Shown here: piece after piece, positions 14,421 through 26,342 of the stretch
Numbering within the stretch: position 1 is the first letter of the stretch
Layout: every line of letters begins with the position of its first letter
Notes under the pieces: generated by a model
What the model saw: the letters and a program-made list of their open reading frames with translations, nothing else
What the model was told of the DNA's origin: nothing
The model's database searches: none
Translations under genes and position numbers: made by a program
NCBI GenBank assembly: GCA_023375675.1
Contig: JALQBC010000020.1
Location: 434,001-498,000 of the forward strand
Length of the DNA: 64,000 nt
Source of the DNA: Cytospora piceicola
Taxonomy: Eukaryota > Ascomycota > Sordariomycetes > Diaporthales > Cytosporaceae
Direction: 5' to 3'

Positions 14421-16489
14421 TTACAATTCCACTTCCTCCTTCCTCCTCCTGAACAAAATCTTTGCCTGCGCATCGACACCACTCTCGGTGCCCCCCTTGA
14501 TCACATCGCCCGACTTCTGGCCCTCTGGCAACACCCAGTCGTACTTCATCAGCAGGTGCACCAGCGCAACCTTGACCTCGTTCGAGGCGAAGAACCGGCC
14601 CGGGCAGGCGTGCTCGCCGTGCCCGAAGCCGAGGTGGTCTGCGGACGTCGTCACCAGCTGCCACTTGTTCTCCTGGCCTGGCTGGTTGCGCATGTCCAGG
14701 AACCGGCGGGGGTTGTACACGTCCGGGTCGGGGTACCGCTCGGGGTTGCGGTAGGCCTCCAGCGTGACCCACGAGAAGGCCCCCTTCGGTATCACGGTCC
14801 CGTCAGACAGCTTGACTTCGGCTTCTGCCACGCGGCGCATGGAAGCTGAGGAGGGGTCTGTGTTAGCGTGCCCACGGGTCAAGACGACATGACATGCCGT
14901 ATAGCGGGGGGGTTTCCTTACCGGTGTCTCTGACGTGCAGCCTTTGTGTTTCCTTCAGAGCACTATCCAGAAGTTTCATCTGGTACAAAACGTTCTTGCT
15001 CCATACCGCCTTGATTTTCTTCTCGGAGGCGCCGTCAGTGGCCCCAGCAGTGCTGGCAGCGTTCTCGCTCGCCTTGGTCAAGACAGTGATGATCTCGTCT
15101 CGCAGCTCCTTGATGAACTTTTCGTTCTGGGCCAGGTCTAGAAGGACACCAGTGAGTAGCTCCGACGTCGTGTGGATGGCAACAATGCTCAACGCAAGCT
15201 GCGCGTCGGCAATCTCACGCGTCGGAGCTTCCGTTGGGAAGGCATCATGGAACCACTGGGGGAAAAGTGCGACACGCGTTAGCTAAAGCGGCAAGTAGTG
15301 TGATGAGGATGGAGACGGGATGAAGAGGGGAAGGAGGCAGAAACCACCGCGCGAGCGTTGCGTACTCACCTGGATCGTATCCTTCGTCCTCGGCCGCGGC
15401 TCCCCCTTCTCATCTGCCAGGCGGTTGCTCTCCAGGCGGGCGTTGATCACGGGGGCCAGTATCCTCCTCGCGTCCCTGACGTCCTGCCTCACCTTGCGCC
15501 ACTCGGGCAGGAATAAGGTCAAAATGGGCCGGAACGCCAACGGCTTCGTCCGCAGGACTCGCGAGGCGTTGAAGCTGTCTATGGTGTAGTTCTTTGCGAG
15601 GTGCAGCCACTCCTTGTTGCGGCAGAGCTCGGTGCCGACGAAGAGGCGGGATGAGAGCTGGGTTACGAGGTCAAGGAGGAAGGGCTTCAGGGTCAGGCTG
15701 GTCCATTCTGTAGTGTGATTTGAGGTCTTAGTCACCATCTCGTAAGAAGTATTGGGAAGGTGGTTTCGTTTTTACCTTGTTGGTCCCCCAAAGTCTCATT
15801 CAAAACAAGCTCTGCCTCGTCCGAGATGTCGTCGGTGATCAGGTCTTTGGGAGAGTCAGCATTGTTCGCAAGGATCAGATATGGTCTTGATAAGTGTCAC
15901 GAACTCAATGTCTGCGTGATATTCTGCCGAGTCACCTTCTGGATGATGTTGTGTTCGTTCGACAGCATCCTGAGTGGCTCAAGACCCCGGTACGTGCTGT
16001 AGAACTCCTAACGAAGATGATTGTGATCAGTAGGTCTTCCAAGTCTTCGAAACTCCAACGTAAAAACCCACCTCCATGATGGCCTTCTTGAAGCTCAAGT
16101 TCTTGTTGTTCTTGATCTCCTCTGCATACCGCGCTGGCAGGAAGATCTTGACGCCCACGTCCGTCGCGATCTGATACGGCCGCGTAGACTGTACAAACAA
16201 GTCGGTCAGTCAACGCCGAGGACGACGGGGAGACGGGGGCTGCTCTTCTCACCTGTCGGATTGCTTCCCCGACAAGCTGCACTCCTCGTTCAGTGTACTT
16301 CTTCCTGGATTTCTCCAGCCTCATCCAGCCCTTGTCGTCGATGCCGAAGGCCGGGATGCCAGGGTGCAGTCCTTGCTCGTGGAAGCAAATATACAAGACG
16401 AACCCGAGAAACAACGCCCCGGCCATTACCTGGCCGTAGGTAGAGTACGGCCCGGCCTGGGAGGCCATGTCGCTGATTTGTTGCAGCAT
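14421..16489 (-). CDS. Cytochrome P450 monooxygenase, fungal ent-kaurene-oxidase/CYP68-like
   Basis: Seven exons: 16253-16489, 16072-16188, 15905-16007, 15776-15844, 15370-15707, 14922-15255 and 14421-14845, total 540 residues. A membrane anchor sits near residues 20-38 (YGQVMAGALFLGFVLYICFHE). The I-helix region reads LSIVAIHTTSELLTGVLLDLA, with Thr-Thr in place of the common AGxDT; this form is usual in the fungal CYP68/GA/indole-diterpene P450s. The ExxR motif is KETQRL (about 387), the Arg-bearing NPRRF follows, and the haem loop is FGHGEHACPGRFF with Cys near 478. Likely anchored in the ER and fed by a P450 reductase; substrate unknown. No terpene cyclase, prenyltransferase or PKS lies nearby, so it is not visibly part of a cluster. 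One donor (GTTCGT, exon 3) is weak but supported by phase and protein continuity. An upstream in-frame ATG near 16618 is possible but adds no conserved sequence. Confidence 0.92.
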
Positions 16490-17705
16490 TATGTTCTTCT
16501 TGGACGGTGATGTTGGACTGAGGTTTATACTGGTGCCCACGGGGAAGAGGTCGCTTAGTGCTTCCAGCATACGCACCTGTCCTGGGATGACGATAATGCC
16601 AGAGTACAGAGCTTTCACATTTTGGAGAGGACAACCGCCTCACATATACGTCCCTCGTATACCACACACCGGAAATGCATCATGACGACCCCGCCGACAA
16701 AGAAACGACCGGTGCCGAAGTACCGAAATCGCGAAGGGGGGCGGGCCATCACACTCCACGACACCACCTCGGGTTACAGTCGCACCTCCATCACCATGCG
16801 CCTCGGCAGTGATATCCTGAAGCCCTGCTCAGGGTTGTCCCCTCGCCTGGCTACGGGGAAGGCCGCAGCTGCATGAGAGATGCCTTGATGCGCAAGAGTG
16901 CAACCCCCCTGGTGTGGTATCCACCTCCCCCAATCCTCGCCCGTCATTTCCCCGGCCAAAGGCATGCAAGGCATTGGTCACGATGATGCACAGTAAGGAG
17001 CATCGAAGGCGGCATGACCCCGGTCCCCGGTCCACGTCTAAGTGCCGGAGGGGAACGAGTGGATCGGCTCATTCGCGGGGTGTTAGCGGTGAGGAGCCGG
17101 TGGAGTTGGCCTGTCCCCATGCGTCCCTTGGCGCTCGAAGGAAGGGGGTGGAGGAGTCAAGACTATTGAGCACGAGGATGGGCATGAGGATGTCTTCGAT
17201 GGGGAAGCACGGAGAAGTAATAATCCCCACGGCCGAAACGGGACGCCCGAGAGGCCGAGCACAGGCAGGCTGCATGAGCCAGTGCCTTTGGTCGACACGG
17301 ATTGGCCGTGGTCTGCCGTGTCGAACCCGACGGTCTGCAAGTATCATAAGATTGCGGTAATAGGGATAGGTGGAAAGTAGTCAGTGATTGCGACTGTGTA
17401 TCCCTGTAAGGGCTGAAATTATATGCGCGAAGATGTCATCATCAGCCAGGGAGGAAGACAGGTTGCTCAGACAGCAACACGACCAGCTGGAAGAAGACCA
17501 AACACACCAGCATTCATTCAGTCCGGTACGTATACTAAACCAGACCAACCTGAACTGATCGGGTATCAAAGCAAGCCACACCAACATCAAAAGCAAAATC
17601 AGGAAGCCAAAGCCCCTCGCCCTCGCCCTCGCCCTCGCCCCATTATCCATTCCTCATCACGCATTCGTTCTTATACCCCTTCATCGCCAACAGCCATCCA
17701 ACGGC
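16490..17705. other. Intergenic, upstream of the P450 gene
   Basis: About 1.2 kb holding the P450 promoter and the annexin 3' flank. A CGCCCT tandem repeat (about four copies) lies near 17617-17640. No gene supported. Confidence 0.5.
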
Positions 17706-20038
17706 CTACCTCGGGATATCAATCTTCTCTATCCTCTTGACGTCGTCGGGCATCCTCGAGATGCACAGCTCCTGGCAGAACTGGCCCCACTCGCCCGACG
17801 TGCCGTCCTTGACGGCCTCCATCATGTCCTTGCCGTACCGCTCGCGGTACGCCCGCTTCACGGCGGCCATGTGGCTGCGGTCCCAGTGGTAGCGCACGAG
17901 GCGCGAGATCAGCAGCTCCCGCCGGAGGTCGTCCTTCTTGGAGGCCGTCAGGGCGTGGTGCACCAGCAGCGCGTCGCGCACCGGCTTGTTGATGACGCCG
18001 TTGAGGATGTGCGCGAGGAGTTCGCCCTGGGGGTGTGGGGGGTTAGCAAATCTGGACATTGACAGGTTCGTGGTCGGTCTCGTGGGCGATGTAGAGGAAA
18101 ACTCACCACCAGGTTCCCACTCTTCCTGAGGGCGTCCCTCGCGAAGTTGGACCGGTACCTGTCGCTGTACAGGCTGAGCACCTCCCTGAGGTGGTCGTCG
18201 CTGCGCATCACCACGATGCTGATCATGGCCGACTCGCCGCCCTTCTCGGCCTTGACGGCCTGGTGCAGGTCGTGGACGTCGGCGTCGACGAGGCCCGGGT
18301 CGATCGGGAGGGGCCGGCCGCTCCTGTCCACGTCCTCCATCCGCCGCTCCTCCAGGACCATCAGGACGGCCTTCTTGAACTTGTCCTCCTTGAGCTCCTG
18401 CTTCATGCACTTGACGATGGAGTTGTCGTACTTGCGGTCGCTGAAGGCCTCCCTGATCTCCCGCACCTCGTCGTTGGGCCGCCCCATCAGGCTCTCGATC
18501 AGCAGCTCCCGGCGCGTCTTGTCGCCCTGGTACCAGAAGCTCGACCAGTACGCCTCCGACTCCCACCGGCCCAGCGCCGTCGCGTAGCACGCCTTCATCA
18601 GCGACGGGTCCTCGTCCTTGAGCCGCACCCGGATGTGCTTGGCCACGTTGACCCCCTTCTTCTCCGGGCCCGTCTTGACCAGCCTCTTGTACTCGGCCCG
18701 CAGGTCCATGACCTGCCCGTGCGTCAGCGCCGGCAGTATGTCCAGCAGCGGGCCCGTGTCCGGCGCCCGGCTGCCCCGCAGCGCCCCCGCCAGCCGCGCC
18801 GCGTCGTCCTCGGGGTCCGCGAACCGCGCCCGCCGCGACCGCCGCTTGCCCCCGCCGCCGCCCCCGCGCTCGTCGTCCGAGCCCAGCGGGGACATGTCCG
18901 GGACGTGCGCGTCCGCCGCGCCCCCGCCCCCGCCCCCGCGCGCCGGCATCATCAGGGGCGACGGCATCGGCGAGGACTGCTGGTACGTCCCGCGGTACGA
19001 CTCGAGCAGCGGCGACCCGGGCGCCGACGACGCCGAGAGGTGGGCCCCGCCGTGCGGCAGGTGCGCGGTGCCCACCGAGAGCGTCGACATCTTGGCCACG
19101 GGCGGCTGCTGCGTCTGCGTCTGCGTCTGCGGCGACGGCGCCCGCTTCATGGCGCTCTTGAGCGGGGGGGTCTCGGGCTCGCCCGCCGCCGCCGCCGCGA
19201 CCGGGGCGGCGCTGGCCGCCGGCGGCGGCGGGCCGCGCGTGTCCACGGTCAGGGAGTTCCGGTGCTGCCTGTGGGACTGGGACCTCCTGCGCCCCAGCCC
19301 GGGGCTCGGCGCCCGGGGCGAGGAGGGGCCGCCGCCGTACCCGACGCCGAGGGCGTCGTAGCCGCCCGAGTACCTCGGGTCCCGGGAGTAGGCGGGGTTG
19401 CCCCTGTCGTCCCTCTCGTGGTCCCAGTGCTGCGGGGATGGCTTGGCGTAGTCGTACGACGGCGAGGAGGCGGCGTGCTGCGGCGAGTGGGCGCGCGGCG
19501 AGGGGAGCTTCCCGTAGGCGAGGTCCTCCTCCAGCTTCTCCTTCTTCTGGGCCCTGCGGTCGCGCGACCTCTCCCTCGAGTGGTCCGAGAAGGGCGCCGT
19601 CATGTAGTTGTAGGTGTCCGAGGCCTCGAGCTTCTTGGCGTACTTCTGCGGCAGGAGCCCGTCCACCACGCCGCCCGCCTCCCTGTCCGAGTCCGAGTAC
19701 CTGTCCCTCGTGCTGTTTACGCTGTCCCGCCGGTGGCCGTCCCTGTCGTACCTCAGGCTGTCGTACGAGGACCGCAGGCCGTTGTCCACGGCGGGGCTCC
19801 TCGGGTGGCGGTAGTAGGCGTCGTCGCTGGGCGTGGGGGGGGACTTGTACGAGGAGCGGCGGCCGTCGTAGTCGTAGGCCGCCCTGTCCCCTCGGTCCCT
19901 GGCCCCCACGCGGTCTGCATAGGGGTCCGTGTCGACGGCCAAGGGAGGACCGCGGCTCTTACTGCGGCTGCGCTCGCGGTGGCGCCCCCCTGGGGATCGC
20001 GACCGGGTCCGCCGGTGTCCCTCTACTTGCAGAGACAT
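17706..20038 (-). CDS. Annexin with long Arg/Ser-rich N-terminal region
   Basis: Exons 18107-20038 and 17706-18026 give 750 residues. Residues 1-415 are disordered: an RS-like start (RTRSRSPGGRHRERSRSKS), Tyr/Asp/Pro-rich stretches and a Gly/Arg patch. The annexin core occupies about 415-750 with four helical repeats; recognisable pieces are LMKACYATALGRWESEAYW, RRELLIESLMGRPNDEVREI, RDALLVHHAL and RRELLISRLVRYHWDRSHM. Annexins bind acidic phospholipids, usually through Ca2+ sites of the GxGT...D/E kind; I do not see a clear GxGT loop in these repeats, so Ca2+ dependence is doubtful. The layout fits a fungal annexin subfamily with extended leader, well over twice the usual 320 residues. The exon junction joins NLV to GELLAHILNG with phase 0. 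A 634-codon antisense ORF over the same DNA is a GC-driven shadow. Confidence 0.9.
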
Positions 20039-22497
20039 GGGTTTCTGAGGGCAGTTGGCCCTATTTCTTCAGTGGGCGACTTTTTGATGAGATAGATACT
20101 CAGTGATACTCAGTGATTATTATTTCTGAGCAGCTTAAAGGCAAGCAAAAAGAAAAGGACCCGCACTGCGGGGTAGTAGGGGCACACTTTCCGGGGAGGC
20201 TGGGGAGGTTGTGCCGGGAAACCCTTGAAGAGTGAATGTTGAAGGACGGCGAGTCGAGGGTTTTGAGAGTAAGTAAGTAGAATATCGTGGAATCCTGTTT
20301 CTCCGGGGCAGCCCGTGGGGCAGTCGAGGGCTGTTATGGTTTGGCCGCGGTCAAAACAATGTGTCTTGTCCTTTTGGGCATCCGGAGAGAGGGCGAGTGA
20401 GTGAGCGAGTTGAGTGAGTTAAGTGAGTGAGTGAGATATTTATGCGAGGAGGTTCAGCTGTAATAAGTTAGTTACTCGTGCCCAGCTGAGAAAAATGTAT
20501 TGGAGGGCTGGGCTCGCCAGGCTGTGGCTTGGAACCTTGAACACCCTTGAACACCCTTGAACCCTTGAACAAGGCCCTGGTCATGGAGCAATCAGGGAGG
20601 GTCGTCACTGGGTCGCTGTGCCGCGGGTCCTGCATGAAGAAAACAATGCATGTACTGTATGTATTGTACTGGCAGACTGGTAAAAGTCTCATGGGGAATG
20701 GGGGGCCGCAGCCAACTCGTCCAGGGGTCTGTCTGTCTGTCTTTCGCTGAATTATTGCGTATACTGCGTAGCAGAGCACCAATGACAGCCTCGGCTGTGT
20801 GTATCCGTCGATGTTCCGTCGACTATTGGTACCGGCTCATGGCATGCTGGCATGGCGGCATGGCATGGCAAACAATCGACAGCGGTTGGCCCGCGGTGGA
20901 CCCTTCAAGTGATCGATCCGGCGCATAAGATCTTGATGTCACTGGTTTTCTCCTGGGGCAGCATCTTGCAGTGAGGTACTAAGTACCGGTACTGGTAGGT
21001 ACGAAATACGGATACGTACTGGAGAATGGAGAATGAAGAATGGAGACTGCAGACTGGAGACTGGAGACTGGAGACTGGAATGGACTGGACTGGCTGACTG
21101 GCTTGACTGGCAGGCTGGCTTTGACTGGCTTGGTAACCGCAGAGTCTGTGAATGAACTGCTGTGCTCCAGTTGGCTGGTTCGTCTGGTTCGTGGGTTGGT
21201 TGGTTGCGTGTTGGGATCAGTGACAATGTGGAGCTACTACTAAAGGTCCATTAGTACGTAGGTACATATCTACTGTAGCAGTTGTAGGTAGGCTTTTGGT
21301 CCCCTGACAGGACTGACAGGACCACTCACTCACTCACTCACTCACCCACTCACTGCAGTCTGTCAGTATATACATACATACATACATACATAAACTAGTC
21401 AACTTTCTGGGACCAATTTACCCCAGTTAATCCTGCATGACGAAACCCGGTCGGCGTATCCGTCCGGCCGACATTGAGGCTCAGCCTCGCCTCACCTCCC
21501 CTTGGCATCTACTTGACTGTGGCTGTGGTGAGGCTGCATGACCATGACCAAGATCATGACCCGACCGACCGCACCTCGACGGCGATGGCGTTCGGCAATG
21601 GCCGAAGGAGGAGGAGGAAGAAAAAAAAAAACCAACTGCTCAGGAGGATGATGACTGACTCCGACTGTGTCCGAGTACGTATCGTATCGGACCGGGTTAC
21701 GAGATGCCATATCGTGTTTTGCCGTGGACCCGAGGGCCCAGATGTTTGCCATCCATCCGCATCCATCCATCCTTCCATCTGACCCTCGTGCGGCGTCAAG
21801 TTGTCTCGAGCGTGATCGGTGATACAAGTACGACGTCGTTCAAGTCACTTGAAAAAATAGGAAAAAATAACTAAAAACAATATTTATAAAAAAGAAAAAG
21901 AAAAAAAAAAAGTGGATATAGCTTCAATTGTGTGGCAGCTGACGGGAAATGGGGCATGTCTAAGGAGCGACAACCAGGCAATCAAGAAATTTGTGGCTGT
22001 CGAGAAGAAGCAGAAGCGGCGATGAATCTCGTTGATCACCACCCTGTCCTTATTTTCGAGTCGGACCGAATTTATTTCCCAACACATCCTCCTTCATCGA
22101 CGACACAAACAAACAAGAGGCGTAGGCACATTTTCCTGGCGTCCGATGCTCATCAGAGAGTTCGAACCGCTGCACGCCGCCCACATCGTCACTGCAGCTG
22201 CTGTACGAGCTGATCGCCTCGCCTCGGCTCATACTTCTTGCGCACACGAGGCGAACGGTCTGATTTCCCCATCAACCTAATGCAGAGCGATTCTGGACAA
22301 ATGCCAAGTGGAGTATCACGCTTCCTTCCTCCCAGACACGTCGTCGCACCAGTTCGAAGCAGTCCCACTGCACCACCGCCCCGGTACACCATAAAATTTG
22401 AATCCCAAGCATCACAACCCCCCGCCCGAAGGAACTCCCCGCTGTGCCCGACCGGTACGACGACCCAACCGTAACGCCAAAATTCCCACACAAACAA
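20039..22497. other. Intergenic region rich in simple repeats, upstream of annexin
   Basis: About 2.5 kb. Contains GAGT-rich repeats (20395-20430), TTGAACACCC repeats (about 20534-20570), a GACTGGA 7-mer array (about 21045-21080), CACT tetramers (about 21322-21352), CATA tetramers (about 21371-21391) and A-rich tracts (21615, 21885-21910). No gene is supported. Confidence 0.55.
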
Positions 22498-23461
22498 TCA
22501 TGATAGAACCCAGGGCTCAGCACCAGGACCATCTGCACCCGCGGCCTCCCGGTCCCCTGCCCCAAGCCCCTGCTCCCCTCCTTTCTCGTCTGCCAGTTTA
22601 GGGTCCTCCTGAACTGACTCTCGGAAAGACAGTCCACGTCGGCCAGCCGGCCAGCTGTCCTCCTGCAGACGAATCGCTCCTTCGTGCCCCAAAGCCCGGC
22701 GTATCCTGGCAATCAAGGTCAGCAAAAACACAACACCACCCTCCTCCCTCACTGTTGGATATCACTAACATTCTCGAGACCGGCGTCCACATTCCCACCA
22801 TCAGGATGACCATCATGAACGTCAAGGCCATCCCAACCACATGTACATCGGCGTGACTTCCTGTATACGGTGATGACACTTGTTGAGGTTCTGCAGCCTG
22901 CGGTTCGTTCATCTGCATTACCACGCCCTGGACATGCAACGCCCCTCCCGCCGGGCTCGCCCCGGGTGCTACCAGCGATCCAACAGGCATGATCCGTCGT
23001 ACCAAAGGCTCTGGGGTGTCTACTACTTGCTGTTGTGCTTCTGCCACTGCCACTGCCTGGGCTTGAGCTTGAGCCTGGGCTTGCGCCTCTGCTTGCGCCT
23101 CTGCTTGTGCTTGCTCCAGCTGCAGCCTTGATAGGGCCTGCAGGTATTCCGTCGTCAACGGACGGGCGGATGACAGCACCCCTGAGGCTGGAAGCTGGGT
23201 TGGCGGTAGTGTGAGGGGCCGGTTGTCGATGACCACCTGTACGGTTTCTTCCTCGAGGGCTATGCGGCTGTGATCCGCATTGAGCAAGACCGTCCGGGCG
23301 CCTTCCAGTGTTACCGTTGTCGGAGGAGGCTGGTCTCGTATGGATATTGCGTCGTTGTCGAGGCTCTCCTTGACCAGGATATCAAGTGGTAACACGGGTG
23401 CAGCCAGGGCGATTGGGGCCGTTGTATATAGCAAGAAGTGAAGGAGCGGGCCTGGCCTCAT
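22498..23461 (-). CDS. Unknown single-pass membrane protein with signal peptide and Ala/Gln/Glu stalk
   Basis: Two exons, 22770-23461 and 22498-22705, give 299 residues. The ATG at 23461 is the first ATG and begins a clear signal peptide (MRPGPLLHFLLYTTAPIALA). The ectodomain of about 190 residues includes a run of EAQAQA dipeptides around residues 120-145. A membrane segment (VHVVGMALTFMMVILMVGMW) lies near 210-230, followed after the splice by a charged tail of about 70 residues starting RMIRRALGHEGAIRL. The splice (donor GTTAGT, branch TGCTGAC, acceptor GCCAG) keeps frame and removes an otherwise unlike read-through tail. The layout, signal peptide, flexible stalk, one TM and cytoplasmic tail, recalls wall-stress sensors, but no WSC or Cys-rich domain is present and I do not recognise a family. 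Function unknown. Exon 1 is well supported by its features; exon 2 is a prediction. Confidence 0.65.
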
Positions 23462-26342
23462 GCTAGGCAACGTCTTTTCCCCTCTCTCCGTCTGTCTTTC
23501 TCTCTCTAGGCCGGGAGCTGAAATAATGTCTCAGCTGGGAGGGATCGTCCCTTTGGAATCCGCACCCAAAGGGATGGTGAGTCTCCCGCAGGCTGCAGGT
23601 GTTGCAGGTCAGCTGGGACAGATTACTGCTGTCCTCGACACGCTTGAGCACGCCTGCCTTGTCTCAGACACCTTGAATTTGCCCGACGTGCTGCTGCTGC
23701 CGTTGTTGTCTCGGAGATTGGTACGCGTCGATCGTCCCCGTGTATGGGAATTCCACCACCTACGAACAGCAGGTAGTTTTCAATCTGATCGACGTGGAGA
23801 TAGAGTTGATTGATGCTTAGATCTCAGTCCAACGCTCAAGGGATGTGACGAAAGTGACGATCCAAGGGGGGGAAGTCGAGTTTGACCTTGAAAGATGAGG
23901 ACCGGGGTGCAAAGAACGGGTGGTCAAAATGGTGTAGGTAGGTAGTAGTAGTAGTAGCAGTAGTAGTAGTAGTAGCAGTAGTAGTAGTAGTAGTCTCGAA
24001 ACGAGCGACGGGATTGGTGTGTTATAAGTTGGATCTGATGTTCCCTCAAGTGCCTCAATGTGTGTGTCAGGTGGGTTTGGACTGGAGGATGACCGACTGG
24101 TACGAATTCGGGATTCGGAAGGAGCATGCACTATACTATACAGTACAATACAGTACAGTACAGTACAGTATAGTTCCTACTCACTTAAGTAGGTAGGTAT
24201 TTAGGTACCTAGTTATGTATATGCTCTTTCCTTTTTGGCAGGAAGATTGATTGCACGGTCGGTCGGTCCTACTCTGACAGTGGCGACGCTGAACGTTTGG
24301 GAGGGGGAAGGAGAGACCGTCTGAAGAACATCTGTACTGAAGACACACTCCACCAATCTAGATGGGGGGGAAATAGAAGAAGAAGAAGAAGAAGAAGAAC
24401 AATAACAATAATCAAAAACAGCGAACACGGAAGGATATTATATTTCAAGATCTACGCCATGTTCTGCTGTTCTTCTTGTTTGTTTCTGCGTTATCTATGA
24501 GCCCATCTCAATGAAGAAGGGGCGGAAGGGGCGTCGAGGTTGAGTCCAGGCCCAGCCACAGAAACCACCACATGCTTCAAAGTGTGGTTAAGGAAGTGTG
24601 GACGGTGGAACCTCTCCCCCTCTCTCCCCCCCAAACTTTAAGCCCCCTTCTTGAGTACCACAGTTATCAACTTCCAGGTTATTATGAACGGAGTATACGG
24701 GTCCGGATTTGAAAATGGATTTTATTTTGTACTATGTATCTACTAAGTATATTTGTATCACTACCATCCATGAATGTTCGACACTCCCATTCCCATTAAG
24801 CGAAGGGGTTCCAACCTAAGCCATTGAGACTTGGCCAAGTATGCACGTGCTTATATCCATCCTTCTGATTCCCGAGGATCCCAATCCGCTTTTTTTTTTT
24901 TCTTCACACCGTCGGTTTTAACGATGCTTTGTCGACAATTAGTCCCCGTCCGTGTCCATCGTCTCATCTCCGGCCCGCACGGAGCCTTTGGGGTCCCATT
25001 CCCGGACCATCGCCGGTATGGATTTATCTACACTATGTGTATAAACGGCCACTACTTGTAATGCCAGCGTGCCTAATAAAAGTAGTAGATGCGGCAATAC
25101 TAACAATTACAACACGTTTTTTCCGAAACCAGCAGTAGCAGAGGCACATCGGCACCACGACGCCGCCCTCGCTTGCCAACAGCCAGACCGCAAACAGCCA
25201 AGGATGCTTGGCGTATTCGTTCTCGGCGGGCCAGATCGATCCTTAGTGTCGCCTCGAGTGGAGGTTATAAGTCAAACATCTCGTCCTCGCCTGTCTCATC
25301 GGCTTGATCGGCACATTCGGCTTCGTCGGTGTCGTCCGTTGCGCGAGACACCAGAGTTCAAGTGGCTGCCCGGTCCGTGTACGGGAATCCTTAGGAATTG
25401 TATGCAGGTGGATATGCAAGTTTAAGTAGGTACTCAAGTATGCATTTGTCTCGATATATACCCCAGTGCCTGATGCCAAGCACCACACGCGTTCCTCGAC
25501 GCGCCTCAAGGTTCGAGGAGGAATGCAACACTTGATGGGGTTGAAGGTTCCAGCCATCGCCATCAGCCATCAGCCAGTAGCCAGCAACCAGCAGCCTCCA
25601 AGGTTAGCCATGCAGCTGTTTAGACTTAAAGACCGGCTGTATGGTTAGGTTACGGTTAGGTCTGGTGGGGCAAGATACCCTTCCCTTCAGACTACATACC
25701 TCGGCACTTCTGGAACGGCTACCTCTTGATCGAACCCCTGCGGCTGTTTCCCCGGGTGCTCAACGGCATGGTCTCCCTTGTAAAGCATCGCGACATTTAC
25801 AGCGTCCCGAGAGTGTTTCGAGGCCATCATGGATGAATCCCCACTTCGTCGACTGCTGCTGAGAAGGTGACAGTCAATGACTGACAAAGTCATGAACCAT
25901 GACGAGCGAAGCAATTTGATAGATACATACATACATACCTACTTACCTAGGTACATATGTACAAGACCAAACATTAAATCAGGGGTTAATTGTCGGGCAT
26001 TTTCCCCCCCACACGGAGACTTACTCGACCTAAGCCACAACGAGGCGCATGCGCTTATCGAGGTCCCACCTACTTAAGTACCTATGTACCTATGTACCTA
26101 TGTACCTACATACTTACGTATCCACATCACTATCGCCTAATCTACACTAGCGCTCGAATTAACACGATCAGGCGCTGCGCACTGTTGACGTCGCGCCACA
26201 CCGCGAACTGTGAGCGCATACGTCAGTAACATAACCTCGATGTGACAAGAGTATACCCACCACGATCGCGAGAGATAGTTCCTTGGCGACAAAATAGCTA
26301 GGTGGTTTGGATGGGGCAAACGCACGCTCTCGTATAGCCGCA
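23462..26342. other. Intergenic region with microsatellites
   Basis: About 2.9 kb between divergent genes. Contains the GTA array at 23940-23996, a CAGTA pentamer array near 24140-24172, a GAA array at about 24376-24400, an ACTTAAGT palindrome at 24183-24190, another at 26072-26079, and a TACCTATG array near 26078-26106. No gene supported. Confidence 0.55.
23940..23996. repeat. GTA/GCA trinucleotide microsatellite
   Basis: About 18 units of TAG/GTA with a few CAG interruptions at regular spacing. Simple sequence repeat in non-coding DNA; likely length-variable. Confidence 0.9.

Noticed and set aside
18191..20095. 634-codon plus-strand ORF
   Set aside because: It lies antisense to the annexin gene, is made of Val/Arg/Pro/Ala-rich low-complexity sequence, and exists because the annexin gene is very GC-rich, so stops are rare in other frames.
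14421..23461. A secondary-metabolite cluster around the P450
   Set aside because: Neighbours are a v-SNARE, an annexin and an unknown membrane protein. No synthase, cyclase, transferase, transporter or pathway regulator is present.
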